Shown piece by piece: positions 42,630 through 51,779 of a DNA stretch of 64,000 bases. Numbering within the stretch: the first letter of the stretch is position 1; each line of letters opens with the position of its first letter. Source of the stretch: Parafannyhessea umbonata (GTDB lineage: Bacteria; Actinomycetota; Coriobacteriia; Coriobacteriales; Atopobiaceae). The notes beneath the pieces were generated by a model that saw only the letters and a program-made list of their open reading frames with translations, was not told the DNA's origin and searched no databases. The stretch is taken from positions 744,001-808,000 of the forward strand of contig NZ_LT629759.1 of the NCBI RefSeq assembly GCF_900105025.1, written 5' to 3'. The position numbers were made by a program, and so were the translations under genes.

Positions 42630-43199
42630 ATGCAGCAGGTTAAGCAGATTCTGGACACTCGCCTCGCCAACCCCGGCGACACCATGCCGGTCTCGGGCCA
42701 CCTGGACGAGAAGGGCTACTCCCTTGGCGGGCACGACTTCGTGCTGCCGGGCGGCATAGACTACGACCTCGTGCTCACGAACGCCGGCGAGGGCATCCTC
42801 GCCACCGGCATGTTGAGGGCGCACGTGGAGGGCACGTGCGACCGCTGCCTGGGCAAGGCGGAGTTTGACGTTGCGGGTGAGGTGGACGAGTACTACCTGT
42901 TCAAGGCACCCGCGGAACCCATGGCCGAAGACGAGGACGACGACGTCGACTTCGCCCTCGTAGGCGACGACAGCACGATAGAGCTCACGGACGCGCTCAG
43001 CTCGGCCCTTCTGATGGAGACGCCGTTCGTGGTGCTGTGCCGCGAGGACTGCAAGGGGCTGTGCCCCGTGTGCGGCGCGAACCTCAACGAGGTCGACTGT
43101 GGTCACGCGGCACAGATCGAAGCGGAGCGCGAGCAGGACAAGCTGGATGCGAGCCCGTTCGCGGCGCTCAGGAATCTGGACTTGGGCGACGGCGAGTAG
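42630..43199 (+). CDS. YceD family protein (DUF177), zinc-ribbon type
   Basis: 189 residues, starting 5 bases after the upstream stop. It contains VEGTCDRCLGKAEFDVAGEVDEYYLF in the middle, an acidic DEDDDVD loop, and CREDCKGLCPVCGANLNEVDCGH at about 137-158. The conserved C-x-x-C pairs mark the YceD/DUF177 family, which is almost always encoded next to rpmF (L32) and has been linked to 23S rRNA/ribosome assembly. The rpmF gene indeed follows. Confidence 0.9.
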   Translation: MQQVKQILDTRLANPGDTMPVSGHLDEKGYSLGGHDFVLPGGIDYDLVLTNAGEGILATGMLRAHVEGTCDRCLGKAEFDVAGEVDEYYLFKAPAEPMAEDEDDDVDFALVGDDSTIELTDALSSALLMETPFVVLCREDCKGLCPVCGANLNEVDCGHAAQIEAEREQDKLDASPFAALRNLDLGDGE

Positions 43200-43305
43200 G
43201 GCGCCCACCGACTTGGTGCGGGACGCCTGGCAGGCCCTCCGCAAGGCAATGCGTGTGGCAAAGGCGTGTCGTTGAAGTTTTTTGACGTGAAGAATTGCTG
43301 TTCCG

Positions 43306-43334
43306 TCGACCATTTGCCGCCGGCGTGGTATAGT
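43306..43334 (+). promoter_or_regulatory. Promoter of rpmF
   Basis: TCGACC (43306-43311), a 17-base spacer and TATAGT (43329-43334) preceded by TGG, an extended -10. The predicted start is about 70 bases before the L32 ATG. Confidence 0.55.
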
Positions 43335-43364
43335 CTCTTCTCGTGTGTTTTATGGAAGACCGCT

Positions 43365-43380
43365 CAGGCGGCGACGCCTG
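43365..43380 (+). promoter_or_regulatory. GNRA-capped hairpin in the rpmF leader
   Basis: CAGGCG-GCGA-CGCCTG is a perfect 6-bp stem with a GNRA tetraloop, within the predicted 5' leader and 30 bases before the L32 start. No T-tract follows, so it is not a terminator. Confidence 0.4.
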
Positions 43381-43409
43381 ACAATAAGTGAGTCTAAGAG
43401 AGGTTCAAG

Positions 43410-43589
43410 ATGGCAGTACCCAAGCAGAAAAAGGGCCGCGGCGCCACGCACACTCGTCGTTCGGCCAACAGCAAGCTCGCCGCTCCGGCACGCTCCGTTT
43501 GCCCGCAGTGTGGCGCACCTAAGCTTCCGCACCACGTGTGCCCCAAGTGTGGCTACTACAAGGACCGCGAGGTCGTTGTCACCGAGTAG
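43410..43589 (+). CDS. rpmF: 50S ribosomal protein L32
   Basis: 59 residues: MAVPKQKKGRGATHTRRSA, then VCPQCGAPKLPHHVCPKCGYYKDREVV. Two Cys-x-x-Cys pairs make it the zinc-binding form of L32. GAGAGG lies upstream of the ATG. It is preceded by its usual neighbour yceD and followed by a terminator and plsX. Confidence 0.96.
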   Translation: MAVPKQKKGRGATHTRRSANSKLAAPARSVCPQCGAPKLPHHVCPKCGYYKDREVVVTE

Positions 43590-43610
43590 TCGCGTTGAAA
43601 GACGAGGCCT

Positions 43611-43646
43611 AGGAGGCCGGTCCCTTCTGGGGGTCGGTCTCCTTTC
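43611..43646 (+). terminator. Terminator after rpmF
   Basis: AGGAGGCCGGTCCC pairs with GGGGGTCGGTCTCCT (three G-U wobbles), then TTCG. It lies 21 bases after the L32 stop and before plsX. Confidence 0.65.
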
Positions 43647-43688
43647 GTATGCAGGGAATGCGCAGCCGCAGGACCGCGAGGAGGACAC

Positions 43689-44684
43689 ATGACAACTATC
43701 TGCATCGACGCCATGGGCGGCGACCGCGAGCCCAAGGTCGTGCTCGAGGGAATCGCGGCCGCGCTTGAGGCCGACGACGAGCTCAGCGTGCTCGTCGCGG
43801 GCAACGAGGACGTCGTCGTGCCGTTCTGCGCAAAGCACGAGCGCGCGAGGGCGCTTGTGACGACGCAGACGATCGAGATGGGCGAGCACCCCACCGAGGC
43901 CATCCGCGCGAAAAAGGACTCGAGCATCGTGCGCGGGCTTGCCGCGGTGCACGCAGGCGAGGCGGACGGGTTCTTCTCGGCCGGCTCCACGGGCGCCATC
44001 TTCGCGGCCGCGACGTTTGGCGTCGGCAGGATCCGCGGCATAAAGCGTCCGGCAATCGCGTGCCCGGTGCCGGGGCTGGACGGCCGGCACTCCGTGTTTC
44101 TTGACATGGGTGCGAACGCGGACGTGCGCCCGGATATGCTGGTGCAGTTTGCGCACATGGGTCGAGCGTACTCCAGAATCACGCTGGGGGTGGAGGACCC
44201 GAAGGTGGCCCTGCTCTCCAACGGCTCCGAGGACACGAAGGGCTCGGAGGCCGTCGTGGCGGAGCACGAGGCGCTCGCGAAGGCGGGCGGCGACACGTGG
44301 TTCGCGGGCAACTGCGAGGGCACGGACATCCTGACCGGACGCTTCGACGTGATTGTGACGGACGGTTTCGCGGGCAACATCGCCGTGAAGACCATCGAGG
44401 GGACGGCGAAGTACATCCTGGCCGAGGTAAAGCGCGCGACGCAGGAGTCGAAGCGCGCGCTTCTGGGCGCGGGGCTGCTGAAGCCCTCGCTCAAGAGGGT
44501 GGCGGCCGGCCTCTCCGGCGACGAGTACGGCGGCGCGGCGCTTCTGGGCGTGAAGGCACCGGTCTTCATCGGGCACGGCGCCACGTCCGTGGATGCCGTG
44601 AAGCACGGCACGCTGGCGTGCGCCGCGGCCGTGCGCGGCGAGCTTGTGGACAAAATCGCGCGCGCGGTGGCCGCGGATCAGTAG
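43689..44684 (+). CDS. plsX: Phosphate acyltransferase PlsX
   Basis: 331 residues. Converts acyl-ACP to acyl-phosphate, the first step of glycerolipid synthesis through PlsY. It begins TTICIDAMGGDREPKVVLEGIAAAL; ADGFFSAGSTGAIFAAATFGVGRIRGIKRPAIA, FLDMGANADVRPDMLVQFAHMG and VVTDGFAGNIAVKTIEG-type motifs follow. GAGGAG precedes the ATG. It is followed by acpP, the donor of its substrate. Confidence 0.95.
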   Translation: MTTICIDAMGGDREPKVVLEGIAAALEADDELSVLVAGNEDVVVPFCAKHERARALVTTQTIEMGEHPTEAIRAKKDSSIVRGLAAVHAGEADGFFSAGSTGAIFAAATFGVGRIRGIKRPAIACPVPGLDGRHSVFLDMGANADVRPDMLVQFAHMGRAYSRITLGVEDPKVALLSNGSEDTKGSEAVVAEHEALAKAGGDTWFAGNCEGTDILTGRFDVIVTDGFAGNIAVKTIEGTAKYILAEVKRATQESKRALLGAGLLKPSLKRVAAGLSGDEYGGAALLGVKAPVFIGHGATSVDAVKHGTLACAAAVRGELVDKIARAVAADQ

Positions 44685-44757
44685 GGCCCCCGAGCGGGGT
44701 ACAATTGGCCGCACAGGCTTTTCTCGCATTGGGATTTTTGCAACGTAAGGAGCGAAC

Positions 44758-45009
44758 ATGGAACGCGCCGAGATTACCGAGAAGGTCATCGCCTGCGTCA
44801 AGGACTCTCTGGGCCTGGCGGACGACGCCGAGCTCACCGAGGCGACGACGTTGAAGGATTTGGGCGCCGACTCGTTTGACCAGCTCGAGATCATGGTCGC
44901 GCTGGAGGAGGAGTTCGGCATCTCGCTGGAGGACGCCCTCGACGGCGGCGACATCAAGTCCGTGGACACGATCGGCCAGACGGTCGACCTCGTGCGGGCC
45001 CAGCTCTAG
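44758..45009 (+). CDS. acpP: Acyl carrier protein
   Basis: 83 residues, acidic, four-helix fold. The phosphopantetheine attachment site is Ser39 in LGADSFDQLEIMVALEEEFG; Phe replaces the usual Leu after the serine (DSF instead of DSL). TAAGGAG lies before the ATG and a TACAAT element about 55 bases upstream. It lies between plsX and rnc, as in Bacillus. Confidence 0.95.
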   Translation: MERAEITEKVIACVKDSLGLADDAELTEATTLKDLGADSFDQLEIMVALEEEFGISLEDALDGGDIKSVDTIGQTVDLVRAQL

Positions 45010-45019
45010 GGAGCGGCAC

Positions 45020-45724
45020 TTGAAGATGCATCAGAGGGTCGCGGCGGCGGAGAAGATCTGCGGCCACGAGTTCAAGGACAGGACGCTCATAACTTCTGCA
45101 ATCACCCACCCCTCGGCCGTCGAGGGCCAGCCCGTGAGCGCCTCCTACGAGCGACTCGAGTTCCTGGGCGACTCCATCCTGGGCGCCATGGTGGCAACGG
45201 ACCTGTTCGAGGCGTTTCCGGCCATGGACGAGGGCGGCCTCACGCGGATGAAGATCTCGCTCGTGAGCGGCAAGACGCTCTCGGAGGTCGCCGACGAGCT
45301 CGGCGTGGGCGACATCATCGTGTTTGGCGAGTCCGAGAAGGGCACCGGCGCGCGCGGCATGCACTCCGCGCTCGAGAACGTGTACGAGTCCATCGTGGGC
45401 GCGCTGTACCTGGACGCAGGCTACGAGGCGACGCACGACTTCGTGCGGCGCACGCTGTCGCCGTACATGTCGCCCAAGCTGGCCGAGAGGCCGATCTCGC
45501 CGAAGTCGCGCCTGCAGGAGGTGACGCAGCGCGACATGCGCTGCGCCCCGGAGTACAAGCTCGAGGGAGAGGAGGGGCCGGCGCACAAGCCGACGTTCAC
45601 CTCCGTCGTGCTTGTGGACGGCAGGCGCGTGGGCCGCGGCAAGGGCTGCTCGAAGAAGGAATCCGAGTCCGCGGCGGCGCTCGACGCGCTCGAGCGCATG
45701 GGCTACCAGCAGGCAGGGGAGTAG
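45020..45724 (+). CDS. rnc: Ribonuclease III
   Basis: 234 residues from a TTG at 45020, chosen because GGGAG lies 6 bases upstream; an ATG two codons later is too far from it. Cleaves double-stranded RNA in rRNA and mRNA maturation. The catalytic signature ERLEFLGDSILGAMVATDLF, the second acidic cluster ENVYESIVGALYLDAG, and a C-terminal dsRNA-binding domain (SPKSRLQEVTQRDMRCAPEYKLEGEEGPAHKPTFTSVVLV...GKGCSKKESESAAALDAL) are complete. It lies directly before smc; the fpg gene often found here in actinobacteria is absent. Confidence 0.94.
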   Translation: MKMHQRVAAAEKICGHEFKDRTLITSAITHPSAVEGQPVSASYERLEFLGDSILGAMVATDLFEAFPAMDEGGLTRMKISLVSGKTLSEVADELGVGDIIVFGESEKGTGARGMHSALENVYESIVGALYLDAGYEATHDFVRRTLSPYMSPKLAERPISPKSRLQEVTQRDMRCAPEYKLEGEEGPAHKPTFTSVVLVDGRRVGRGKGCSKKESESAAALDALERMGYQQAGE

Positions 45725-45761
45725 GCGCCGCGGACCGCGGCCCGGAAAGGCCAAGCACGAC

Positions 45762-48700
45762 GTGTATCTGAAGTCGCTCACGCTCAAGGGATTCAAGTCC
45801 TTCGCGGACAAGACGCAGCTGGTGTTCGACCCCGGCCTCACGGTCGTGGTCGGGCCAAACGGCAGCGGCAAGTCGAACATATCTGACTCGATCCTGTGGG
45901 TGCTGGGCGAGCAGAGCGCGAAGATGCTGCGCGGCCAGGCGATGGAGGACGTGATCTTCTCGGGATCTTCCGGCAGGCAGGCCGTAGGTCTTGCCGAGGT
46001 CACGATCGTGCTGGACAACACGGACCGCACGCTGCCGATCGACTTCTCAGAGATAGCGATTACGCGCAGGATGTACCGCTCCGGGGAGTCGGAGTACCTC
46101 ATCAACGGCGCGCCGTCGCGCCTGCGCGACATTACGGACATCCTGCACGACTCTGGCCTCGGCAAGGACACGCACTCCATCATCAGCCAGGGCAAGCTGG
46201 ACTCCATTCTGGCAAGCCGTCCGGAGGAGCGCCGCGAGCTGGTGGAGGAGGCGGCCGGCATATCGAAGCACCGCCGCCGCAAGGAGCGCTCCGAGCGCAA
46301 GCTGAAGGCGATGCAGGACAACCTGACGCGCGCCAAGGACATTGAGCGCGAGATAAACCGCCAGCTGCGCCCGCTGGAGCGCCAGGTGGACAAGGCGCGC
46401 CACCACCGCGACGTCACGAGGCAGCTGCAGGAGCTTGAGACGACGCTCCTGGTGGACGACCTCCGCCAGCTGCAGGACCGCTACGGCACGCTCGCCGCCC
46501 GTGGCAAGGAGGCGGACGCCGCCATAGAGCTGGCGCAGTACCGTCTGGACGAGAAGAACCGAGACCTCGAGAAGTACCAGTCCCTTCTGGAGCAGAAGGG
46601 CATCTTCGTAGGCGACCTAGGCGAGCAGCGCCGCCGCATGCAGGACCTGCTGGGCCGCATGGACTCCGACATGCGGCTTCTGGAGGAAAAGGGCAAGAAC
46701 ATGGTGGAGCGCCTCTCTGAGATGCGCATGAACCTGTCTGCCATGGAGCGCCAGTCGCGCGAGGCCGCCGAGGAGCACGAGCGCGTGGAGGGCGAGTACT
46801 CCGACGCGCGCGTCGAGGCGGACGACCTGCAGAGGCGCGTGAGCGAGCTTGGGCCCGCGGCGCGCGAGGCCGCGGAGCGCCGGCGCCAGCTGGGCAAGCG
46901 CGTGGCGCAGCTCACGGGTGACGTGCGCGCATCGCAGCGCACGGCCGATTCAGAGACGCTCGCGTTCGCGAAGCTGCGCGACCAGATCTCGAACGCCGAG
47001 GTCGAGGACCAGATGTTCCAGAGCCGCCTGAAGCAGATCGAGGACGGCGCCCAGACGGCGAAAGAGGCTCTCGACAGCAGGCGCGCGGAGCGCGAGAGGA
47101 CGGAGACGGCGCTGGCGGAGGCCCGCGAGAGGGAGGACGGCGTTTCTCGACGCATCCGCGAGTGCAAGGATGCGGTGTCGAGGGCACGCTCCGCCGAGGG
47201 CGACGCGAGGGGAAGGCTGTCCTCCTCGAAGGCGACGCTCTCCGCGCTGGAGGCCGTGGACCGCCAGACGCAGAACGCGAGCGCCCTGGTTGCCGCGCTC
47301 GCAAAGGCGAGGCCGGATGCGATCGAGTGCCGCGTGGCGGACCTGTTCGAGGCGCCGGCGGAGCTGGAGGGGGTCGTGGAGTCGCTCCTGGGCGAGGACC
47401 TCTCCGCGCTTGTGGCGCGCGATGCCGACGGCGTGGTCGGCCTCGTGGAGGAGGCGCTTGGCAAGAGCGCGAAAGGCGTGGCGACGATCGTGTCACTCGA
47501 CGCGGCGCCGGGGTGCGCGGACGCGTCCGGGGCGCCAGGCAGGGGCGTCGCGGAGTCGCTCACGGTGAGAGGCGGCGCGCGCGCCCTGGTGGGCGCCCTG
47601 CTGGGGGACGTGAGGCTCGTGGACGGCGTGCGCGAGGCCGTGGAGGCGCACGCGAAGGCGCCCGCGTTCACGTACGTGACGCCGCAGGGCGTGATCGTGC
47701 TCCCGGACGGGCGAACGACCGTGGGCACGTCCGCTGGCGCCGAGCAGGGCGCGCTTGAGCGCAAGCGCAGGATCCGCGCGCTGCGCGAGGCGGTGCCGGA
47801 GCTTGAGGACGCGCTGGCGAAGGCGGGAGAGGCAATCGCGGCGGCGGAGCGCGAGCTTTCCGAGGCACGCGACGAGAGCGCGCGCGTGAAGGGCGACGTC
47901 GCCCGGCTGAACGGCGAGCTTTCATCCGCGACGTCAGAGGTGGGTCGCCTGGAGGCGCAGCTGAGACAGGCGGAGAGCGAGCGCGCGCAGGTGAGCAAGA
48001 ACCGCGCCGCGGCCGCGGAGCGCGCGAGCAAGGCGCGCGAGGAGGTCGAGCGCCACAAGCGCGCCGCCCAGGAGGCGGAGGAGCGCACGAGCGACCTGTC
48101 GCGCCAGCTGGAGGAGGCGAGCGCGGAGCGTCAGAGGGCGTCTCGCGAGGAGAGCGAGACGGAGGGCAAGCTCTCCGACGCGAAGCTGAAGCTCGCGACC
48201 ATAGTCGAGCGCAGGAACCACCTGGCCGTTCGCGAGGAGCAGCTTGCCCGCCAGGTGGCCGACCTCGAGAAGCGGCGTGGGCAGACGGAGGAGAGCTCGC
48301 GCGCGCTGGACGTGCTGCGCCTGCGCGTGGAGCCGCTGCACGCGCGCTACGAGGCAGTGCAGGAGCGCGCGCTCGCATGGGCGGCGCGCCTGAAGGACCG
48401 TGCCTCGCTCGCCGAGGCGGACTCCGACTCGCTGAAGAAGACCATCGCGGACGCGCGCGAGGCCGTGAACCGCGCGTCGACGGAGCTCGAGGGCGCGAAG
48501 ACGGCCGCGAGCGACGTAAGGGTCGAGGTGGGCAAGGTAGAGGTCCAGGTGGAGAACGCCATCAACGACATCGTGTCCCGCGGCTACGTGCTAGAGGACG
48601 CGCTTGCGCTTCCCGAGCCGGAGGACCGTGCGGAGACGGAGCGCGTCGTTTCTCGCCTGAGGCGCGAGCTCGAGGACATCGGGCCCGTGAACGAGGTCGC

Positions 48701-49298
48701 GATGGACGAGTACGAGCGCCTGAAGAAGCGCAGCGACTACATCGGCGAGCAGGTGGCGGACCTGGAGCAGGCGCGCAAGGCGCTCACGAAGATCACCGCG
48801 GCCATCGAGCGCAAGATGCGCCGGCAGTTCCTGATTGTGTTCGACCAGGTCAACGCGAACTTCTCGGAGATATTCTCGCTCCTCTTCCCTGGTGGCAAGG
48901 CCCACCTGGAGATGACGGACCCGGACCACCTGGACGAGACGGGCGTCGAGATCGTGGCTCAGCCGCAGGGCAAGCGCATACAGAAGATGACGCTCATGAG
49001 CGGAGGCGAGAAGTCGCTCACGGCGCTTGCGCTCCTCTTTGCGGTGTACCGCACCAGGACGGTCCCGTTCTACGTGTTCGACGAGGTCGAGGCGGCGCTG
49101 GACGACTCGAACCTCTCGAAGCTGCTCGATGCGATCGAGCAGCTGAAGGAGACGACCCAGCTGATAGTCATTTCCCACCAGAGGCGCACCATGGAGCAGG
49201 CCGACGTGCTGTACGGCGTGTCCATGCAGGCAGACGGCGTGAGCCACGTCGTGAGCCAGCGCCTTGACAAGGAGACAGGAAAGGTGGTCGAGGCCTGA
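45762..49298 (+). CDS. smc: Chromosome segregation ATPase SMC
   Basis: 1178 residues from a GTG (GGAAAGG 11 bases upstream); codons before it in the same frame overlap rnc and lack a start signal. Walker A GPNGSGKSN is at residues 31-39, a long coiled coil runs about 165-500, a hinge about 510-660 (VADLFEAPAELEGVVESLLGEDL...VTPQGVIVLPDGRTTVG), a second coil to about 1000, then the signature LMSGGEKSLTALALLFA and the Walker B/D-loop FYVFDEVEAALDDSN. The ScpA/ScpB partners are not in the window. The ftsY start overlaps the stop by a few bases. Confidence 0.96.
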   Translation: MYLKSLTLKGFKSFADKTQLVFDPGLTVVVGPNGSGKSNISDSILWVLGEQSAKMLRGQAMEDVIFSGSSGRQAVGLAEVTIVLDNTDRTLPIDFSEIAITRRMYRSGESEYLINGAPSRLRDITDILHDSGLGKDTHSIISQGKLDSILASRPEERRELVEEAAGISKHRRRKERSERKLKAMQDNLTRAKDIEREINRQLRPLERQVDKARHHRDVTRQLQELETTLLVDDLRQLQDRYGTLAARGKEADAAIELAQYRLDEKNRDLEKYQSLLEQKGIFVGDLGEQRRRMQDLLGRMDSDMRLLEEKGKNMVERLSEMRMNLSAMERQSREAAEEHERVEGEYSDARVEADDLQRRVSELGPAAREAAERRRQLGKRVAQLTGDVRASQRTADSETLAFAKLRDQISNAEVEDQMFQSRLKQIEDGAQTAKEALDSRRAERERTETALAEAREREDGVSRRIRECKDAVSRARSAEGDARGRLSSSKATLSALEAVDRQTQNASALVAALAKARPDAIECRVADLFEAPAELEGVVESLLGEDLSALVARDADGVVGLVEEALGKSAKGVATIVSLDAAPGCADASGAPGRGVAESLTVRGGARALVGALLGDVRLVDGVREAVEAHAKAPAFTYVTPQGVIVLPDGRTTVGTSAGAEQGALERKRRIRALREAVPELEDALAKAGEAIAAAERELSEARDESARVKGDVARLNGELSSATSEVGRLEAQLRQAESERAQVSKNRAAAAERASKAREEVERHKRAAQEAEERTSDLSRQLEEASAERQRASREESETEGKLSDAKLKLATIVERRNHLAVREEQLARQVADLEKRRGQTEESSRALDVLRLRVEPLHARYEAVQERALAWAARLKDRASLAEADSDSLKKTIADAREAVNRASTELEGAKTAASDVRVEVGKVEVQVENAINDIVSRGYVLEDALALPEPEDRAETERVVSRLRRELEDIGPVNEVAMDEYERLKKRSDYIGEQVADLEQARKALTKITAAIERKMRRQFLIVFDQVNANFSEIFSLLFPGGKAHLEMTDPDHLDETGVEIVAQPQGKRIQKMTLMSGGEKSLTALALLFAVYRTRTVPFYVFDEVEAALDDSNLSKLLDAIEQLKETTQLIVISHQRRTMEQADVLYGVSMQADGVSHVVSQRLDKETGKVVEA

Positions 49299-49299
49299 G

Positions 49300-50205
49300 A
49301 TGGGCATGTTCGACAGTCTTAAGCGCGGTCTCGCGCGGTCCCGCGAGGCGTTCGCGGAAGTGTTCTACATGGGCGGCGAGGTGGACGAGGACTTCTGGGA
49401 GGACCTCGAGGACCGGCTGGTCATGGGCGACATGGGTGCCGAGGTCGCCATGCAGGTGACGGACGACCTGCGCGAGCAGGCGGCGCGCGAGGGCCTGAAG
49501 TCCGCGCGCCAGCTGCGCGACGCGCTTGCGAAGCGCCTGGCGGCGGAGTTCGCGAAGGCGGAGTGCGACCCGTTCGAGGACGTGCCATCCTGCGTGCTGT
49601 TTGTGGGCATCAACGGCGCGGGCAAGACCACGACGGTCGGCAAGCTCGCCGGCGTCGCGAAGGCGGAGGGCAAGAGCTGCCTCATCGGTGGCGCCGACAC
49701 GTTCCGCGCGGCCGCGATCGAGCAGCTCGAGGTCTGGGGCCAGCGCTCCGGCGTCGAGGTCGTCACGCGCGAGCGCGGCGCCGATCCCGCGAGCGTGTGC
49801 TACGACGTGCTGGACCGCGCCGAGAAGGACGGCACCCAGCTGGTGCTGATCGATACGGCGGGCAGGCTCCACACGAGCCCCGAGCTCATGCGCGAGCTGG
49901 AGAAGGTCGTTCGCGTGACGCGCAAACGTGCGAGCATCCCCGTGCGAGTCGTGCTCGTGATCGACGCGACGACCGGCCAGAACGGCCTGAACCAGGCGAA
50001 GGAGTTCAACTCCGCGCTCGACCTGGACGGGCTCATCGTCACGAAGCTGGACGGCACCGCGAAGGGCGGCATCGCCGTCGCGATATCGCACGACCTCAAC
50101 CTCCCCATCTACCGCATCGGCGTGGGAGAGGGGATTGACGACCTTCAGACCTTTGACGCCATGGACTTCGCCCGCGCCCTCGTGGGTGAGGGAGAGGGGG
50201 AGTAG
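49300..50205 (+). CDS. ftsY: Signal recognition particle receptor FtsY
   Basis: 301 residues from the ATG at 49300, directly at the smc stop (TGAGATG). The receptor GTPase docks SRP-ribosome complexes at the membrane. It has a short N-terminal helix (MFDSLKRGLARSREAFAE) and no acidic A domain, so this is the compact form. The N domain then G1 GINGAGKTTTVGKLA (103-117), ADTFRAAAIEQLEVW, DTAGR and TKLDGTAKGG follow. Confidence 0.95.
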   Translation: MGMFDSLKRGLARSREAFAEVFYMGGEVDEDFWEDLEDRLVMGDMGAEVAMQVTDDLREQAAREGLKSARQLRDALAKRLAAEFAKAECDPFEDVPSCVLFVGINGAGKTTTVGKLAGVAKAEGKSCLIGGADTFRAAAIEQLEVWGQRSGVEVVTRERGADPASVCYDVLDRAEKDGTQLVLIDTAGRLHTSPELMRELEKVVRVTRKRASIPVRVVLVIDATTGQNGLNQAKEFNSALDLDGLIVTKLDGTAKGGIAVAISHDLNLPIYRIGVGEGIDDLQTFDAMDFARALVGEGEGE

Positions 50206-50210
50206 ACCTC

Positions 50211-51590
50211 ATGTTCAACAGCCTTTCCGACCGACTTCAGGACACGTTCGGCAAGCTCCGCGGCAAGGGCCGCCTTACGGAGGACGACATCAACACCGCC
50301 ATGCGCGAGATCCGCATGGCGCTTCTCGAGGCGGACGTGAACTACCGAGTCGTGAAGAAGTTCGTGGCGGAATGCAAGGAGAAGTGCATGACCGCCGAGG
50401 TGCTCGAGTCGCTCTCGCCTGCGCAGAACGTCGTGCGCATCGTGCTGGACCAGCTGACGGAGCTTTTGGGCACGACCGAGTCGAAGCTGGTTCTCGCGCA
50501 GAACCGCACCCCGAACGTGATCATGCTCGTGGGCCTGCAGGGTTCCGGCAAGACGACGGCTGCGGCGAAGCTTGCCTACCTGCTGAAGCGACAGGGCCAC
50601 AGCCCGCTCCTCGCCGCGTGCGACGTGCACCGTCCCGCCGCTGCCGACCAGCTCGAGACCCTCGGCAACGAGATCGGCGTGAAGGTCTATCGCGGCGACG
50701 GCAAGGACGCGGTCAAGGTCGCCCGCGAGTCCATCCAGAGCGCAGTCGACGGTCTGAACGACATCGTGATCGTGGACACGGCCGGCCGCCTGCAGATAGA
50801 CGAGCAGATGATGCAGGAGGCCGTCGACATCAAGAACGCGGTCAAGCCAGATCAGGTACTCATGGTCGTGGACGCCATGACCGGCCAGGACATCGTGAAC
50901 GTGGTGAGCGAGTTCGCGAACCGCGTCGACTTCGACGGCGTCATCATGTCCAAGCTCGACGGCGACGCCCGCGGCGGCGGCGCCCTCTCGGTGCGCGAGG
51001 TCACCGGCAAGCCCATCAAGTTCGTCTCGATGGGCGAGAAGCCCGACTCCCTCGAGGTGTTCCATCCGGACCGCATGGCGAAGCGCATCCTCGGCATGGG
51101 TGACGTCGTCAGCATTATCGAGGAGGCCCAGCGGGTCACGGACCAGAAGGACATCGACGATGCCGAGCGCATGCTGCGCGAGGGCTTCACGATGGACGAC
51201 ATGCTCACGCAGATGCAGCAGATCAGGAAGATGGGCGGCCTTAAGAAGATTCTGGCGTCGCTTCCCGGCGGCGAGCGCGCACTCCAGCAGGCAGGGGGCG
51301 CCGTCTCGGACGAGCAGATCACGCGCATCGAGGCCATGATCCACTCCATGACAAAGCAGGAGCGCGCAAAGCCCAAGACCATCAACGGCCAGAGGCGCAA
51401 GCGCATCGCGAAGGGCTCCGGCAGGTCCGTCCAGGAGGTGAACCAGCTCCTGAAGCAGTGGTCCGAGATGGACAAGATGATGGGCAAGATGCGACAGCTC
51501 ACCAATGGCGGCGGCAACTCTCGTAAGACACGCCGTCAGATGACCAACATGATGCGCAACATGGGCATGGGCGGAAAGATGCCGTTCTAG
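50211..51590 (+). CDS. ffh: Signal recognition particle protein Ffh
   Basis: 459 residues, starting 5 bases after ftsY. N and G domains: GLQGSGKTTAAAKLAYLLK, DVHRPAAADQLETLG, DTAGRLQIDEQMM, SKLDGDARGGGALSVREVTGKPIKF. The Met-rich M domain (from about 325; MDDMLTQMQQIRKMGGLKKILASLP) binds the SRP RNA, and the protein ends MTNMMRNMGMGGKMPF. It works with FtsY encoded upstream. No SRP RNA gene is apparent nearby. Confidence 0.96.
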   Translation: MFNSLSDRLQDTFGKLRGKGRLTEDDINTAMREIRMALLEADVNYRVVKKFVAECKEKCMTAEVLESLSPAQNVVRIVLDQLTELLGTTESKLVLAQNRTPNVIMLVGLQGSGKTTAAAKLAYLLKRQGHSPLLAACDVHRPAAADQLETLGNEIGVKVYRGDGKDAVKVARESIQSAVDGLNDIVIVDTAGRLQIDEQMMQEAVDIKNAVKPDQVLMVVDAMTGQDIVNVVSEFANRVDFDGVIMSKLDGDARGGGALSVREVTGKPIKFVSMGEKPDSLEVFHPDRMAKRILGMGDVVSIIEEAQRVTDQKDIDDAERMLREGFTMDDMLTQMQQIRKMGGLKKILASLPGGERALQQAGGAVSDEQITRIEAMIHSMTKQERAKPKTINGQRRKRIAKGSGRSVQEVNQLLKQWSEMDKMMGKMRQLTNGGGNSRKTRRQMTNMMRNMGMGGKMPF

Positions 51591-51625
51591 TTCGACGCAG
51601 CTGCGCAAACGATCGCGCTGGGGCA

Positions 51626-51660
51626 GGCCGGGCTTCTTAACGAAGCCCGGCCCGCCTCAT
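51626..51660 (+). terminator. Terminator after ffh
   Basis: GGCCGGGCTTC and GAAGCCCGGCC form a perfect 11-bp stem with loop TTAAC, 35 bases after the ffh stop. It closes the long gls24-to-ffh run. Confidence 0.8.
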
Positions 51661-51713
51661 TTCGTGCACGAACGGTGAAGCGTGTGAGAAGGCGAGATGG
51701 GCCACGCAAACAA

Positions 51714-51749
51714 CGAGGCAGCCGAACCCATATGGATCCGACTGCCTCG
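51714..51749 (-). terminator. Terminator of the L,D-transpeptidase gene
   Basis: CGAGGCAG/CTGCCTCG stem with inner pairing, about 30 bases after the transpeptidase stop on the minus strand, followed there by TTGTTTG. Confidence 0.65.
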
Positions 51750-51779
51750 CATTAAGGCTTGTCGTCTAGCGTGTCGCTC

